This document shows positions 47,408 through 58,937 of a stretch of DNA of 64,000 nt, piece after piece. Below the pieces are notes generated by a model. It did no database searches, had not been told where the DNA came from, and was given only the letters and a program-made list of their open reading frames with translations. The stretch's first letter is position 1, and every line of letters begins with the position of its first letter. Source of the stretch: Zoroaster sp. YZ-2022 (lineage: Eukaryota; Echinodermata; Asteroidea; Forcipulatida; Zoroasteridae); NCBI GenBank assembly GCA_029582265.1, contig CM055822.1, positions 310,001 through 374,000 of the forward strand, given 5' to 3'. The translations under genes and the position numbers were made by a program.

Positions 47408-47548
47408 TTAGTGATAACATCCTATCACTTCAAAACGCATGCTGCAGTAGGTATTCCAACTGGTTGGTTGAATGCGAATAGCTGTAGTGTACAGTACCTC
47501 CCTGAATCTTGCGGTCACCTGAGTGTCTCCATCAGTGTTACCCATGAA
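47408..47548 (-). CDS. Gene B last exon, end of F5/8C domain
   Basis: Acceptor TTAACAG|TTCATGGG. Encodes FMGNTDGDTQVTARF, AIRIQPTSWN and MRFEVIGC, with the domain-closing cysteine, then YH and TAA. Joins the preceding exon in phase 0. Confidence 0.85.
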   Translation of the reverse strand, partial: FMGNTDGDTQVTARFREVLYTTAIRIQPTSWNTYCSMRFEVIGCYH

Positions 47549-50500
47549 CTGTTAACAAGCAAAAAAAATCATTTAATGCTTAATTAATACAACACAATTT
47601 GTAAGAATGTTTGTAAGTGATAGTAAATTTTTCTCCAACGATTTTTTTCTAGGTAATAAATTTTCCGAAATAGTATTTGTTATCAGAACAATGATATTGT
47701 TTGACAAACAAAAAGGCAAACAAATACCGTTTTAACAATTGCATTTCACAACACAATCATGAGAACCATTGTTTTACAGTTCACAAGTGCCGAAATAAAA
47801 GTATAATTGGGGTGCTGTTAAGTTCTGTTTAAGTATATCCATCAATTGTGTATAGTCTTTATTACTTGCCTCCATTGGTGCACCGTCTACATCGGTCACC
47901 AAACCCCAGAGCTGACCACCATCACTTGGTATTGATACCTTGAAAGTCTTCACCCATTGGTGATATCCGTCACTGCTGGCACGGCCTTGTGTGATCAGAC
48001 CAGTGATGGATACTGAGACATTGAAGTCAACTTGTATCCAGGGATGGGAGTCACCTACGCCAGCACACCAGGCAGCAGCAAAACCTGTTTACCCAATAAT
48101 AAAGACCATACCTCAAATATGACGATAGATACTCAGTAAATATACATGCTCCGTGCTCATTTTACCGTCTTGAAATTCTGATTAATATCTTGAACTGCAA
48201 GATATTGTGATACCAGGCACCACTTTTGGAGTAATTTTGGGGTCATTTATTTGTCAAACTAATAGTTGTTACTGGAACTGTCACTGCATATCGTGGATGC
48301 ATGCATAAATGCGACTGTCGTAAACGGAGCCTGTCCTCAATATCTCAAATAATGCTGACCTGTTGTCCAACCGTCACAATGTTTACATCCTTTTGGATTA
48401 ATTTCTTGTTTCTTGTCTTCTGTCACTTTGGTTGTAGTTTCTTATGATTCATTATAATATAAGGATTATATTCAACTGGTATATCAGTTATACCTTGAGT
48501 ATTAAGTCGTGTCCTATTAGGTGCAGTGTATGCTTTGTTCCTCCAAAATGATGAGGCTGTGATGCTGTCATCTGGGATATCACCATTCTCCATACCAAGA
48601 TGCTCCTCCGTATCAACTGAACAAACTAGATAAAGTTTGATAACAAATGAATTAAAATTAATTAAAATAAGGTGCTTCAGTGAAGAACCTCTGGTATAGC
48701 AACTATAGATGTTTAGCAGCTCTGTATGAAATTGGCCTAATGTGTAATTTTCAATGGGAGACATTTGTGACGCTGGTGGCAACAGACTTCGGTTCAGGGC
48801 CCACCCAAGGAAGCTCTTTGGTTATAGATATTCTTTTAAAGAAGAATTCTGAAAAAGGGGAAACATTCAAATGAATTTGAATCACAGGTACTAGTAGAAA
48901 GAGGGTAGCATTTTTTCCCAATGCTGATATATATCCCAACTAACCATGCTTTTTGATAGACACAAGTAATGTTTGTCCATTTATTAATTTGCAATTTGAT
49001 TTTTACAACTGTAGACCTAAATGAGAGCACACGTGACATAATACTTCACTCCAAGTTGGCTAAGCTTTCAGCTTAACGTGATATTACCAATGACACGTAG
49101 CCCAATAATGTAATTTGTATTTTTATGTATTAATTGTAACCACGATTGCACTCTTCAAAGGCTCACCTTGACAATTGAAATATTTGCGAATCTTTTCCTG
49201 ATCATCCGTGAACAGTGGATGATCGGTGTAATGTGGTTCGTAGTATCTCTGCGGTGTATACATGTTAACGCCGCCTGGTCTGATGCTTGTGCATGAGCAG
49301 CGATCCTTGAGCTCAACTGGCTTTACCCATCGGAGTTTGCCTCTCTGGTCCTGCTCTTGATCAAGATAACACACCTTGGCCGCCGCTTCGAATCAAAAGA
49401 TATAAAACAACAAAGAGAACCTTGAAGAGTATTGTTTTAATCAAATTCGAAGCTAAAGGGGATTGAAGAAAATTATTAATTATTAATATTATTTTTATTT
49501 GTTATTCTTATTTTGTATCGTGCGTTAACTTGACAGCACCTTGTTTGGTTATTTTTCTGACAACACATTTCTCTGAAAAAATGGAATTCTCAAAATGATA
49601 ACGGCATAGACTGGCTTTTTAATTGCAATACCAATACAGCTCTGTGATTGAGTGAAAGAAAAATGCTTCAACAGGCCAAAATATTTCTCCAGTTTCTGGT
49701 CATCGGTTGGCTTCAAAATCGGTGCGGTGATGCATTTTTTTACTTTATTTTGATAATTTTTGTTTGCCAACATGGAAATACGTTATACATGTATATGCTG
49801 GGAAAGAAAGGATGCAAAAATCGGGCAAACGTTCATAACCCTATGTGAAAAAGTCATTTAAAACACAGCACGGCAGAATTCCAATCGAGTCAGCAATTTT
49901 GGCTGTAATTGGACATCGTTTCATAGCAAAAAAAAGAAGAAAATAAAAAATGCCGACGCAAGGGTCTGAGGCGACGTGCGCGGAGACCACAAACCAGAGA
50001 CTTTTTAGATGCCTCAACAGGTTCTTGCGTCACTCGCATGTCTTTGAATTTGTGTAAAACATAGAAATGAAGCTCACTCGATTGTATGACAATGTCCTCT
50101 TCCGGGTACGCCAAGTCAGAATTTCATTATAATTTGTTTCTATTGAAAACAAGCCACAGTCAAATGCATTATGTATGCTTCTATACATCTCAAGGGTACG
50201 GGTAACAAAATATCAACTGTGAAAATGAGTTGCTGCTTATCATATTCCATCAATATTTCGTACACAGGTGCACCACACTGGAACATCATACAGTATGCAA
50301 GACAAAACAAAGATCATGCTAGTCAATGGGCCGGATAAATAAAAGTTAGCAATTGCTTATCTAGTAAAAGCTCAAGCAATAGCAATTGCTTAACAAGTAA
50401 AAGCTCAAGGTTAAGCAATTGCTTAAAAATGTATAAATAACCTTCTTCTTTGACTAGCACCTGTTGCTTGGGTGGGTTAGCAATTGCTTATGGGTATAAC

Positions 50501-52281
50501 AATGATGGGAGATCAGTTCCGATTAGCCTAGTGGTTGTATATGAGGCATGTGTTAGCAACATGGATGCTGCCGAAGAATTGGGGAGTGGTACAAATAGTA
50601 AGCAATCTTTGAACGAACTGTTAGTTAGTATAATCAAAGAGTACCCTGTTCTAATCGAGAAAAGTCAGTTGCCGGGGGTAAAAGACATGAAGGCAAATGC
50701 ACTTAAAAAAGCACAAATGTCAATTGCTACCAACACAGGTAAAGCCGGTATGGATGAGAAGCAAATTTTGAAAAAGATAGCAAACATGAAAAGTCAAGTG
50801 AAGAAGAAAACAGATGGAATGCAAACAGGAAATAGGAAGATTGTTTTGGTTCCATGGGAACAAGATCTGTACAACATCTTCAAAGGGGATGAAAACCCGA
50901 CTATTACGAAGATGCCATGCGCCATTTGTGCTGGTTTCAAACCAAGTACTTCGACTGCTGCTAGCCACTCCAAATTTTCAAAATTGAACCGAAATAATTT
51001 CCGGTATCTGGTAGGATTGACTTCATCACGATTTATTCTTTCATTGTACACCTTTTCATGTTCCCTTACATGCATAAACTCGGCCATGATGGCAGGAGTA
51101 ATGCAACATGCAAGTGTTAGCAAATGCGTAAGCTCCTCATTTAGTATCTTGTAAAAATATTAGCAAGTGCTACAAGTCATTAGTAAAAGGTATGGTTTAT
51201 TTATATGCTTCCAAGCAAGTGCTAATCTCTCTAGTAATTGCTTAAAAATCATAGCAATTGCTTTTGCTAACTACTGGAAGCAATTACTTGCAAGTAATTG
51301 CTCACTTTTATTAATGAAGATTTAAGAAAATGACTAGTAAAAGCAATTGCTACTTTTTATTTATCCGGCCCAATATATCGTACACAGGTGCACCACACTG
51401 GAACATCATACAGTATGCAAGACAAAACAAAGATGGTAATATTAGACTAGTCAATGAGTATCAATATTTACTAAGATTTATATAGCGTATTTTATAATGT
51501 GTGGGACCTTTGCTTATTTTTTAAAATTATTATTAGGGTCCAGTGATGGAAAATAATTATGGTCCTCTTTAAAATTTGCCTTCCTGGTGCTGCCCTTGAA
51601 AATTCACCACTTTAGTGAACAAAATTGGCCCAAAATTGCGGCGCTGTTCACGTTTTAACGTCCCTGCGGACCATAGTTTTAATTTCTTTTAATTCGAGAC
51701 AAAAAGGGTTCGGTTAAAAGTAATATTACAATATTTTACATTGGGTTGAGTTTAATCAAACTTATGCTGTTAATAATTTCCTTCTGACATGACCTTTCTA
51801 AAAAAATAATGGGAGAAGGTCAATTATTGATATTTGCTTAGAGCTCCCTAAGAGCAGTGTTTGCATTGTGTGGTTTCCAGCAGCTATCCTATGTATTATA
51901 AACGTAATGTCTATATATTGACACCAACAAGGCGAAGCACAAAGAGCAAAACATGTTTTGGAGTAGTTTGGCCTGTATTATATAATTAAAACATTGCTTA
52001 AACTATGGAATACTATGGAATGCCTGGCGTGAGCATGCTTTTTATTATTATTTTTTTTATTTTTTTTATTTTTTTTTAACGCAAATTCGCCCCACACAAG
52101 GCCAATGGCCACTCCAAGGTGTTGGCTACTAATTGCATCAAACGTACGGTTCAATGTAGATATAGTTCGGTGTATAATTTAATTGGGATCATAATGTAAT
52201 ACCAAAATGGCTATAAAATAATGTAACCCACCCCACAATGCAAACCCAAAAAGGATCAGTATGTATAATCAAGGTCATAGA

Positions 52282-52317
<36 letters not shown>

Positions 52318-55300
52318 TGTGGACTTATATAGCGCACGTATCCACCAACTAAGTGGTGCTCAAGGCGCATTATATTATTACCCGTGCTCATGAGGCTCAT
52401 AAGGCTCATAAATCATTCCTGAAACCATCTCAGCTCCCTGGGGAGTATACAGCTCAATTGCTGCCATTACAGCGCATATAGGGCTAATCAACCAACTCTG
52501 CCCTCACAGGTACCCATTTAACCCCTGGGTGGAGAGAAGCAATTATGGTTAAGTGTCTTGCTCAAGGACACAAGTGTCACGGCCGGGTTTCGAACCCACA
52601 TTCTGCTGCTAACACCAGAACTTGAATCCGGTAAGCTAGTCCGCTCGGCCACGACACTCCACAACAAAGTCCAATACGGGCGGAAATTCGACATCCATAC
52701 ACAAGCGATATAAGGTTCGAGAAGGAAGGATGTTGATAAAGCCCTAAAGTAAACTGTTGACGTCATGATACAAACATGGAGTAGTTTTTTTTTATATTAA
52801 CATAGTTTGCTTTAAATTAACATAGCTCACACATAAATCCTTGATCTGTTATTGGTGGAACAGACATCAAGTGTCATCCACTAGTTTTGCCATTGCGCCT
52901 TCGCTCCAAAAAGTGAGGCCACCAGAATCGTTTGCTCAGCAGATAGTTTTAGTTAACAGCTAAATTGCCATACAGAATGTGTGTATTTAGGCTGGAAGTC
53001 TGTTTAATAATGCCTAGCAAAAATATTTGGTAAGCAAAATTATTTGCTTAACAGCTCTATGAAATTGGTCCAGTACGTAATTTTCAATGGGACAATTTTA
53101 AGACGTTGGTGGCAGCAGACATCGGTACAGGGCCAGCCCAATTAGGAAGCTGTTTGGTTATAGATATTCTGTGATAATGACACGTAGCCCTATAATGTAA
53201 TTGATATTTTTATTTATTGATTACCGGTATTTGTCTTATCGATTCCTTGCAATCACGATTGCACTCTTCAAAGGCTCACCTTGACAATTGAAATATTTGC
53301 GAATCTTTTCCTGATCGTCCGTGAACAGTGGATGATCGGTGTAGTGTGGTTCGTAGTGTCTCTGCGGTGTATGCATGTTAACGCCTCCTGGTCTGATGCT
53401 TGTGCATGAGCAGCGATCCTTGAGCTCAATCGGCTTTACCCATCGGAGTTTGCCTCTCTGGTCCTGCTCTTGATCAAGATAACACACCTTAGCCGCCACT
53501 TCGAAACAAAATATATAAAACAACAAAGAGAACCTTGAAGAGTATTGTTTTAATCAAATTCGAAGCTAAAGGGGATTGAAGGAAATTATTCATTATTAAT
53601 ATAATTTTTATTTGTTATTCTTATTTTGTATCGTGAGTTAACTTGACAGCACCTTGTTTGGTTATTTTTCTGACAACACATTTCTCTGAAAAAATGGAAT
53701 TCTCAAAATGATAACGGCATAGACTGGCTTTTTAATTGCAATACCAATACAGCTCTGTGATTGAGTGAAAGAAAAATGCTTCAATAGGCCAAAAAATGTC
53801 TCCAGTTTCTGGTCATCGGTCGGCTTCAAAATCGGTGCGGTGATGCATTTTTTAAATTTATTTTTATGACTTTTTTTTGCCAACATGGAAATACGTTATA
53901 CATGTATATACTGGGAAAGAAAGGATGCAAAAATCGGGCAAACGTTCATAACCCTATGTGAAAAAGTCGTTTAAAACACAGCACGGCAGAATTCCAATCG
54001 ATCCAGCAATTTTGGCTGTAATTGGACATCGTTTCATAGCAAAAAAAAGAAGAAAATAAAAAATGCCGATGCGAGGGTCTGAGGCGACGTGCGCGGAGAC
54101 CACAAACCAGAGACGTTTTTTAGATGCCTCAACAGGTTCTTGCGTCATTCGCATGTCTTTGAATTTGTGTAGAACGTGGAAATGAAGCTCACTCGATTGT
54201 ATGACAATTTCCTTCATTATAATTTGTTTCTTTTGAAAAAAAGCCACATTCAAAGGCATTATGTATGCTTCTATACATCTCAAGGGTACGGGTAACAAAA
54301 TATCAACTGTGAAAATGAGTTGCTGCTTATCATATTCCATCAATATTTCGTACACAGGTGCACCACACTGGAACATCATACAGTATGCAAGACAAAACAA
54401 AGACGGTAATATTAGACTAGTCAATGAGTATCAATATTTACTAAGATTTATATAGCGTATTTTATAATGTGTGGGCCCTTTGCTTATTATTTTAAATTAT
54501 TATTAGGGTCCAGTGATGGAAAATAATTATGGTCCTCTTTAAAATTCGCCTTCCTGGTGCTGCCCTTGAAAATTCACCACTTTAGTGAACAGAATTGGCC
54601 CAAAATTGCGGCGCTGTTCACGTTTTAACGTCCCCAGGGGACCATAGTTTAAATTTGTTTTTAATTCGAGACAACAAGGGTTCGGTTAAAAGTAATATTA
54701 CAATATTTTACATTGGGTTGAGTTAAATCAAACTTATGTTGTTAATAATTTCCTTCTGACATGACCTTTCTAAAAAAATAATGGGGGAAGGTCAATTATT
54801 GATATTTGCTTGGAGCTCCCTAAGACCAGTGTTTGCATTGTGTGGTTTCCAGCAGCTATCCTATGTATTATAAACGTAATGTATATATATTGACAGCAAC
54901 AAGGCGAAGCACAAAGAGCAAAACATGTTTTGGAGTAGTTTGGCCTGTATTATATAATTGAAACATTGCTTAAACTATGGAATACTATGGAATGCCTGGC
55001 GTGAGCATGCTTAATTGCATCAATCGTACGGTTCAATGTAAATATAGTTCGGGGTATAATTTAATTGGGATCATAATGTAATACCAAAATGGCTATAAAA
55101 TAATGTAACCCACCCCACAATGCAAACCCAAAAAGGATCAGTATGTATAATCAAGGTCATAGAGTAATCCTTAAGTGGCTCATAATGTGATCTGTTCAGA
55201 AAAAGCAATCCTAAAAGTTTCTCAAAATTAAATTCGGCCAATTTTACACGGCAAATATTAGACACATCAGTGACGTCAAATAATCATGCCATGATATTTG

Positions 55301-55758
55301 TACTGCGGAATGCTGCCCGATATAATCACCAACTAGTCAATAGTTCCCTTCTTTGATACCCTCGAACCAAAATGTTAGTGCATTTATACATAAAACCACG
55401 CAGCATAAAACGGATCAATCTTCTACAGTTAATTATGTCTTGAAAATACTTTCCCTCAATACCAGAAAAGGTGTCATGTTATTTAAACGTGGAAAATATC
55501 TGATAATGTCTTTCAAGCATGCTTGTTTGAAGTAGTTATAAACCTTTGTGAAGATTGATTTCATGATTTGCAAATTAAGTGGGTATCTAATACCACTACT
55601 GGAACGGATCAGGAACGAAAACAAAATGCATTTACTTTCATTTATGTTAAGTTTTGCTCTCCAGGTTTATTCTTTAAAAAAAATAACTCACCGACCAACA
55701 CGATGGACGCCAGAATCACGAGAGGGAGCACACCGGTGATATGGTGAAGGGTACCCAT
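47408..55758 (-). CDS. Discoidin-domain gene B, secreted, with duplicated module exon
   Basis: Minus-strand exons: 55692-55758 (signal peptide, MGTLHHITGVLPLVILASIV), 53280-53498 and 49167-49385 (two copies of a 73-codon module), then 48494-48616, 47870-48084 and 47408-47548 (F5/8 type C domain). Using all six gives 327 aa; skipping one module gives 254 aa. Module introns are phase 1 on both sides, so either form stays in frame. The domain starts with Cys (NCQVDTEEHLGMENG), runs through AAWCAGVGDSHPWIQVDF, ITGLITQGRASSD and WVKTFKVSIPSDGG, then FMGNTDGDTQ and IRIQPTSWN, and ends EVIGCYH. F5/8C domains bind glycans or phospholipids; a secreted lectin-like role is inferred. The module (RWVKPVELKDRCSCTSIRPG...) was not recognised. 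Confidence 0.8.
47870..48084 (-). CDS. Gene B middle F5/8C exon with GC donor
   Basis: Starts after GTAAACAG| (phase 1) and ends at ATGGAG|GCAAGT. The donor is GC rather than GT but otherwise perfect, and the spliced product reads PME-FMGNTD, as the domain requires. Confidence 0.85.
48494..48616 (-). CDS. Gene B first F5/8C exon
   Basis: A 41-codon phase 1-1 exon between TTTGTTCAG| and CTCAAG|GTATAA, encoding VDTEEHLGMENGDIPDDSI and RTRLNTQ. Confidence 0.85.
49167..49385 (-). CDS. Gene B module exon, downstream copy
   Basis: A 73-codon phase 1-1 exon bounded by TTCGAAG| and GTCAAG|GTGAGC. It encodes AAAKVCYLDQEQDQ, LKDRCSCTSIRPGG and DHPLFTDDQEKIRKYFNCQ. The upstream reading frame closes at once (TGA), which supports an intron rather than a start here. 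Confidence 0.8.
50328..51371 (+). mobile_element. 1.04-kb DNA transposon with AGCAATTGCT subterminal repeats
   Basis: Inverted ends GGGCCGGATAAATAAAA sit on both sides, with AAT directly repeated at the borders. At least six AGCAATTGCT decamers, plus near matches, lie within about 150 bp of the two ends, which suggests transposase-binding sites. The second copy of the intron duplication lacks it. It encodes one Myb/SANT-like ORF but no transposase. A 3-bp duplication and a Myb-like partner protein recall PIF/Harbinger, but the AAT target is not the usual TWA, so the superfamily is open. Confidence 0.75.
50561..51154 (+). CDS. Myb/SANT-like ORF inside the 1.04-kb transposon
   Basis: The likely start is MDAAEELGSGTN at 50561, within a frame open from 50450 to 51154. 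Residues about 15-90 form a charged helical region (LNELLVSIIKEYPVLIEKSQ, then MKANALKKAQMSI and ILKKIANMKSQVKKKTDG), resembling Myb/SANT-like adaptor proteins in which the final helix is basic. MPCAICAG further on is a short Cys motif. A DNA-binding role at the AGCAATTGCT repeats is inferred. Confidence 0.5.
   Translation: MDAAEELGSGTNSKQSLNELLVSIIKEYPVLIEKSQLPGVKDMKANALKKAQMSIATNTGKAGMDEKQILKKIANMKSQVKKKTDGMQTGNRKIVLVPWEQDLYNIFKGDENPTITKMPCAICAGFKPSTSTAASHSKFSKLNRNNFRYLVGLTSSRFILSLYTFSCSLTCINSAMMAGVMQHASVSKCVSSSFSIL
52282..52660 (-). mobile_element. tRNA-derived SINE with (ATT)n tail
   Basis: Read on the minus strand, the head has an A box-like TGGCCGAGCGG and a B box GGTTCGAAACC at tRNA spacing, so RNA polymerase III could transcribe it. 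The body follows, then GCGCCTTGAGCACC...GTGCGCTATATAAG and an ATT-repeat tail (52282-52316 on the plus strand). It lies in the module intron of gene B. Confidence 0.8.
53280..53498 (-). CDS. Gene B module exon, upstream copy
   Basis: Same length, phases and near-identical sequence as 49167-49385 (changes such as YYEP to HYEP and VEL to IEL). About 2 kb of surrounding intron is duplicated with it (roughly 48716-52287 and 53040-55168). Confidence 0.8.
55692..55758 (-). CDS. Gene B first coding exon, signal peptide
   Basis: ATG at 55758, 22 codons plus one base to the donor TCG|GTGAGT. It encodes MGTLHHITGVLPLVILASIV, a hydrophobic signal sequence, and joins a module exon in phase 1. It is the only such exon found in the window. 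Confidence 0.75.
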
Positions 55759-57566
55759 GATAACTGAGGAACACAAACCTTGTCAGATGAAATCAGTCGG
55801 ATCCAGTTTTGATGTTTACCACTGTCATTCTGATTTCCCAATCTTTTGGCTTCAAACTATTGATAAGAGTCACTATAGCACCGTATGGATGTGTTACAAT
55901 GCTTGACAACACAAAGAGTCACTAGCAACGTATAGGTGTGCAACTGTGTTTGTACGGTACGTCATGTTATCATATTCACCACCGTCATCAAGAAACACCG
56001 TCATCACGCACATTAAAGGGCAATCTCATTATTATAACATCGAGGCAAAAAGTAAGTTGCAAAGAATAAAGAAATAGTTCATAATTATGAGATATTAAGT
56101 CATAATTATGACTTAGCATACACTGTAAAAACAAATGTAAATTTACAGCAAAATGCAGGCAACTCTATTTCCAACAAAAAGTGTGTTAAACTCATTTACA
56201 CAATTTCTGTAAACGCTTAATAATGAAACGTACTGCAGTTTCTTTGCTGGAGGATTAGTGCGTTGAAGCGTACAAGCGGGAACTGGTGCGCCACACTGGA
56301 ACATCACACATTATGAAGACAAAACAAAGATGGTAATATCAGAGTCAAAGAGTTTCAATATTTACTAAGATTTATACAGCGCATTTTATAATATTTGGGA
56401 CCTTTGCTTATTATTTTAAAGTATTATTTTAAAGTAGACTTAAGGTCCACTTAGGGAAAATAATTATGGTCCTCTTAAATAATCTTGTCATAGTATTTGC
56501 ACTGACGAATGTTGCCCGATATAATCACCGACTAGCCAATAGTTCCCTTTTTTATACATTCAGTATCAATTAATAAGTGCATACGGTATGAATATTTATG
56601 AGATGACGTCTTCCCAACGCAAGTTGTAGAGTGGGAGGAGTCACGGGCATAACGTGCATGGTGTGCATATTATTATACACCTAATACATATTTGCGAAAA
56701 ATATTGTAAATTGATAATTAATAATCATAATTAAATAGTAACCATAGGTGTAAGGTCTTAATTTTAAAAACAATAACAACGATAAATGTAAATTGACAAC
56801 AGTGAAAGTTTGTAATTAATGTTGTATCGCCCAAATCTTGATTTTGTTTCTGAAAAGTTTTACTTTAAATAGTTCAACATTAGACATTTCACAAAAGCAT
56901 GGTTAAGGATTACAGTAATTAATAGTTTCGATACAAAGTTATGCCTTGGTTTACCATAAATAAATTATGGGACTTAATTGTTTTAAAACCAAAGTACGAC
57001 GAATATCTTGTCAACGCTAGAGGGGGCTTGTTACATTTTGGGGGACGAAATGCAAAACTGAATAGTTCGTTATTTGTTTCTATTTCGGGCCTATTTGTGT
57101 TTATTACACTATTTCCACAAATGTACATTAAATATATAATAAGTATGAATCATAAAAGGCGTATGAAATATTATAAATATTGTACACAGAATAGATTTGA
57201 AATGGTGCATTGTATATCATGTGAGTGAATTTCATGTTGTCAATCTTCCAACATTTTGTAAGATTTTTTCAAGAGACGATTTGCCTAAGTTACGCGAGCG
57301 CTTGTAGTTTTAAACAAATAAATCAATCAACGCTAATCTTTAAAAGCGCTTATTCCCATCGAACCGACCTTACTCAACTGTTCAGACACTTCGGAGACAT
57401 TATTTTGAGAGTTTAGCTGCACGCAGCATACAATACGCATAAAGTAGACGCACGCAGTGACGTCTTAAAGGTCTGTGAGGAATAGAGAGCTACTGATATG
57501 TTGGGGGTCTTGTAGCATAAGTTGTTTTTATGTCGGTCATCCACCTCCTTCCTTTGAGAGATATAA
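55759..57566. other. Upstream of gene B: decayed intron-duplication and MITE fragments
   Basis: 56111-56260 resembles the left half of the 17.07-kb MITE. 56285-56560 is a third, degraded copy of the intron segment seen at 54355 and 55279. No exon seen. Confidence 0.5.
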
Positions 57567-57810
57567 GACATGGAGGTTCAGGACAGAGGAATAAGACAGG
57601 GAGGTTCAGGACAGAGGAATAAGACAGGGAGGTTCAGGACAGAGGAATAAGACATGGAGGTTCAGGACAGAGGAATAAGACATGGAGGTTCAGGACAGAG
57701 GAATAAGACAGGCAGGTTCAGGACAGAGGAATAAGACAGGCAGGTTCAGGACAGAGGAATAAGACAGGCAGGTTCAGGACAGAGGAATAAGACAGGCAGG
57801 TTCAGGACAG
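57567..57810. repeat. 28-bp minisatellite, about 8.7 copies
   Basis: Units GACA(TGG/GGG/GGC)AGGTTCAGGACA-GAGGAATAA in head-to-tail order. The variant base changes in blocks along the array. Confidence 0.9.
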
Positions 57811-57908
57811 AAGGCAACTCTTCTGGTGACCCTCTCAAACGAATTGATATTTTTCATATAGTTTTAGGACACCACAGAAGCGTGTTTCAGAACTTGTCTG
57901 ACAGTAAT

Positions 57909-58155
57909 AATAATAAATATAATGGAGCTTATAGTGAGCCAGTATCTGCAAAGTACGACACTCATGTCGCGTGAATAATATTACCCCTGTCATCAGGCCA
58001 GTTATAGCAATCTCAGAACCATCTCAACTCTCTGGGAAGTATGCAGCACATGCTGCCAAATGTGTATTACGCAACAAGCTTAAACAAACTAATACCATCT
58101 CTGCCCTCACAGGTTCTCATTTATACTCTTGGTTGAAGAGAAGCAATTGCAGTTA
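57909..58155 (-). mobile_element. Old copy of the SINE
   Basis: Phrases ACCATCTCAACTCTCTGGGA and CTCTGCCCTCACAGGT correspond to the SINE body at 52.4-52.5 kb but with many changes and no clear boxes. An AAT run precedes it. Confidence 0.6.
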
Positions 58156-58937
58156 AGTAATATAATGTAAGCTTGATTGGTAATCCAACTGAAAATATAA
58201 CTGATATAAGAGATATAATATCGTCACAATCAGAGCAGACGTTCAACAGGGCATGGAATTGGTGTCCTAGTTTAAGATGAACACATTGACTCAAAATGAC
58301 TGGCTCATTTATGCAGGGGTATTATTTCAGAGAAATTCTAAGCCAAAGGTAAGTGCGTCATTTCACGAGTGCGGCGAATTACATACACGGACGATATCAA
58401 TACTAACGTTTACGTCACTTTTCACTGATTACAGTCCATGTGAACTTTTTGTATTTCTAAAAAAGAAGCAAGTTAATCATCAAAATATCCCATGCGATTT
58501 ACGATGTCTGGATTTGGTATGAATATTCATGAGGTGACGTCTTCAGCAAGTATTACAAATGAAGGAGTCACGTGCAATAAGTGCATCGTCTGAACACATA
58601 CACCTAATAAATATATCATGTCGCATCGTACCAGGAGAATGCAATTTCCAATAGTTCCCATCCACCCTTAGCAACGCTGGAAAAGTCGGACACTCACCCG
58701 TACAAAAAAGCAAAGCGCATGACCGGCGTGACCGTATTAGTTAATCCGTGGCGTTTGATCAAAAGGCTGGATTGGTCTATAGCATCTTCCAAGTCAAACA
58801 TAAACTTCTTTCTCAGATAATAGAGAGCTGACCAAGTAATATGTTTTGGTCAGAAATGCACATAATAATCTTCTACACATTTATCACTTGTAGCATGGGC
58901 TACATGTGATCATGAATTACATTTGTATGATTGTATT

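Larger units (their letters stand above)
46819..49400. repeat. Segmental duplication, copy 1 (partner at 58325-63018)
   Basis: Sequence from TTTCAGAGAAATTCTAAGCC through the last four exons of gene B is closely matched by 58325-63018. Copy 1 lacks most of the intron that carries the minisatellite in copy 2. Confidence 0.85.

Noticed and set aside
52560..52660. tRNA gene on the minus strand (TGGCCGAGCGG, GGTTCGAAACC).
   Set aside because: The boxes belong to a SINE head. The acceptor stem does not close and a SINE body and tail follow.
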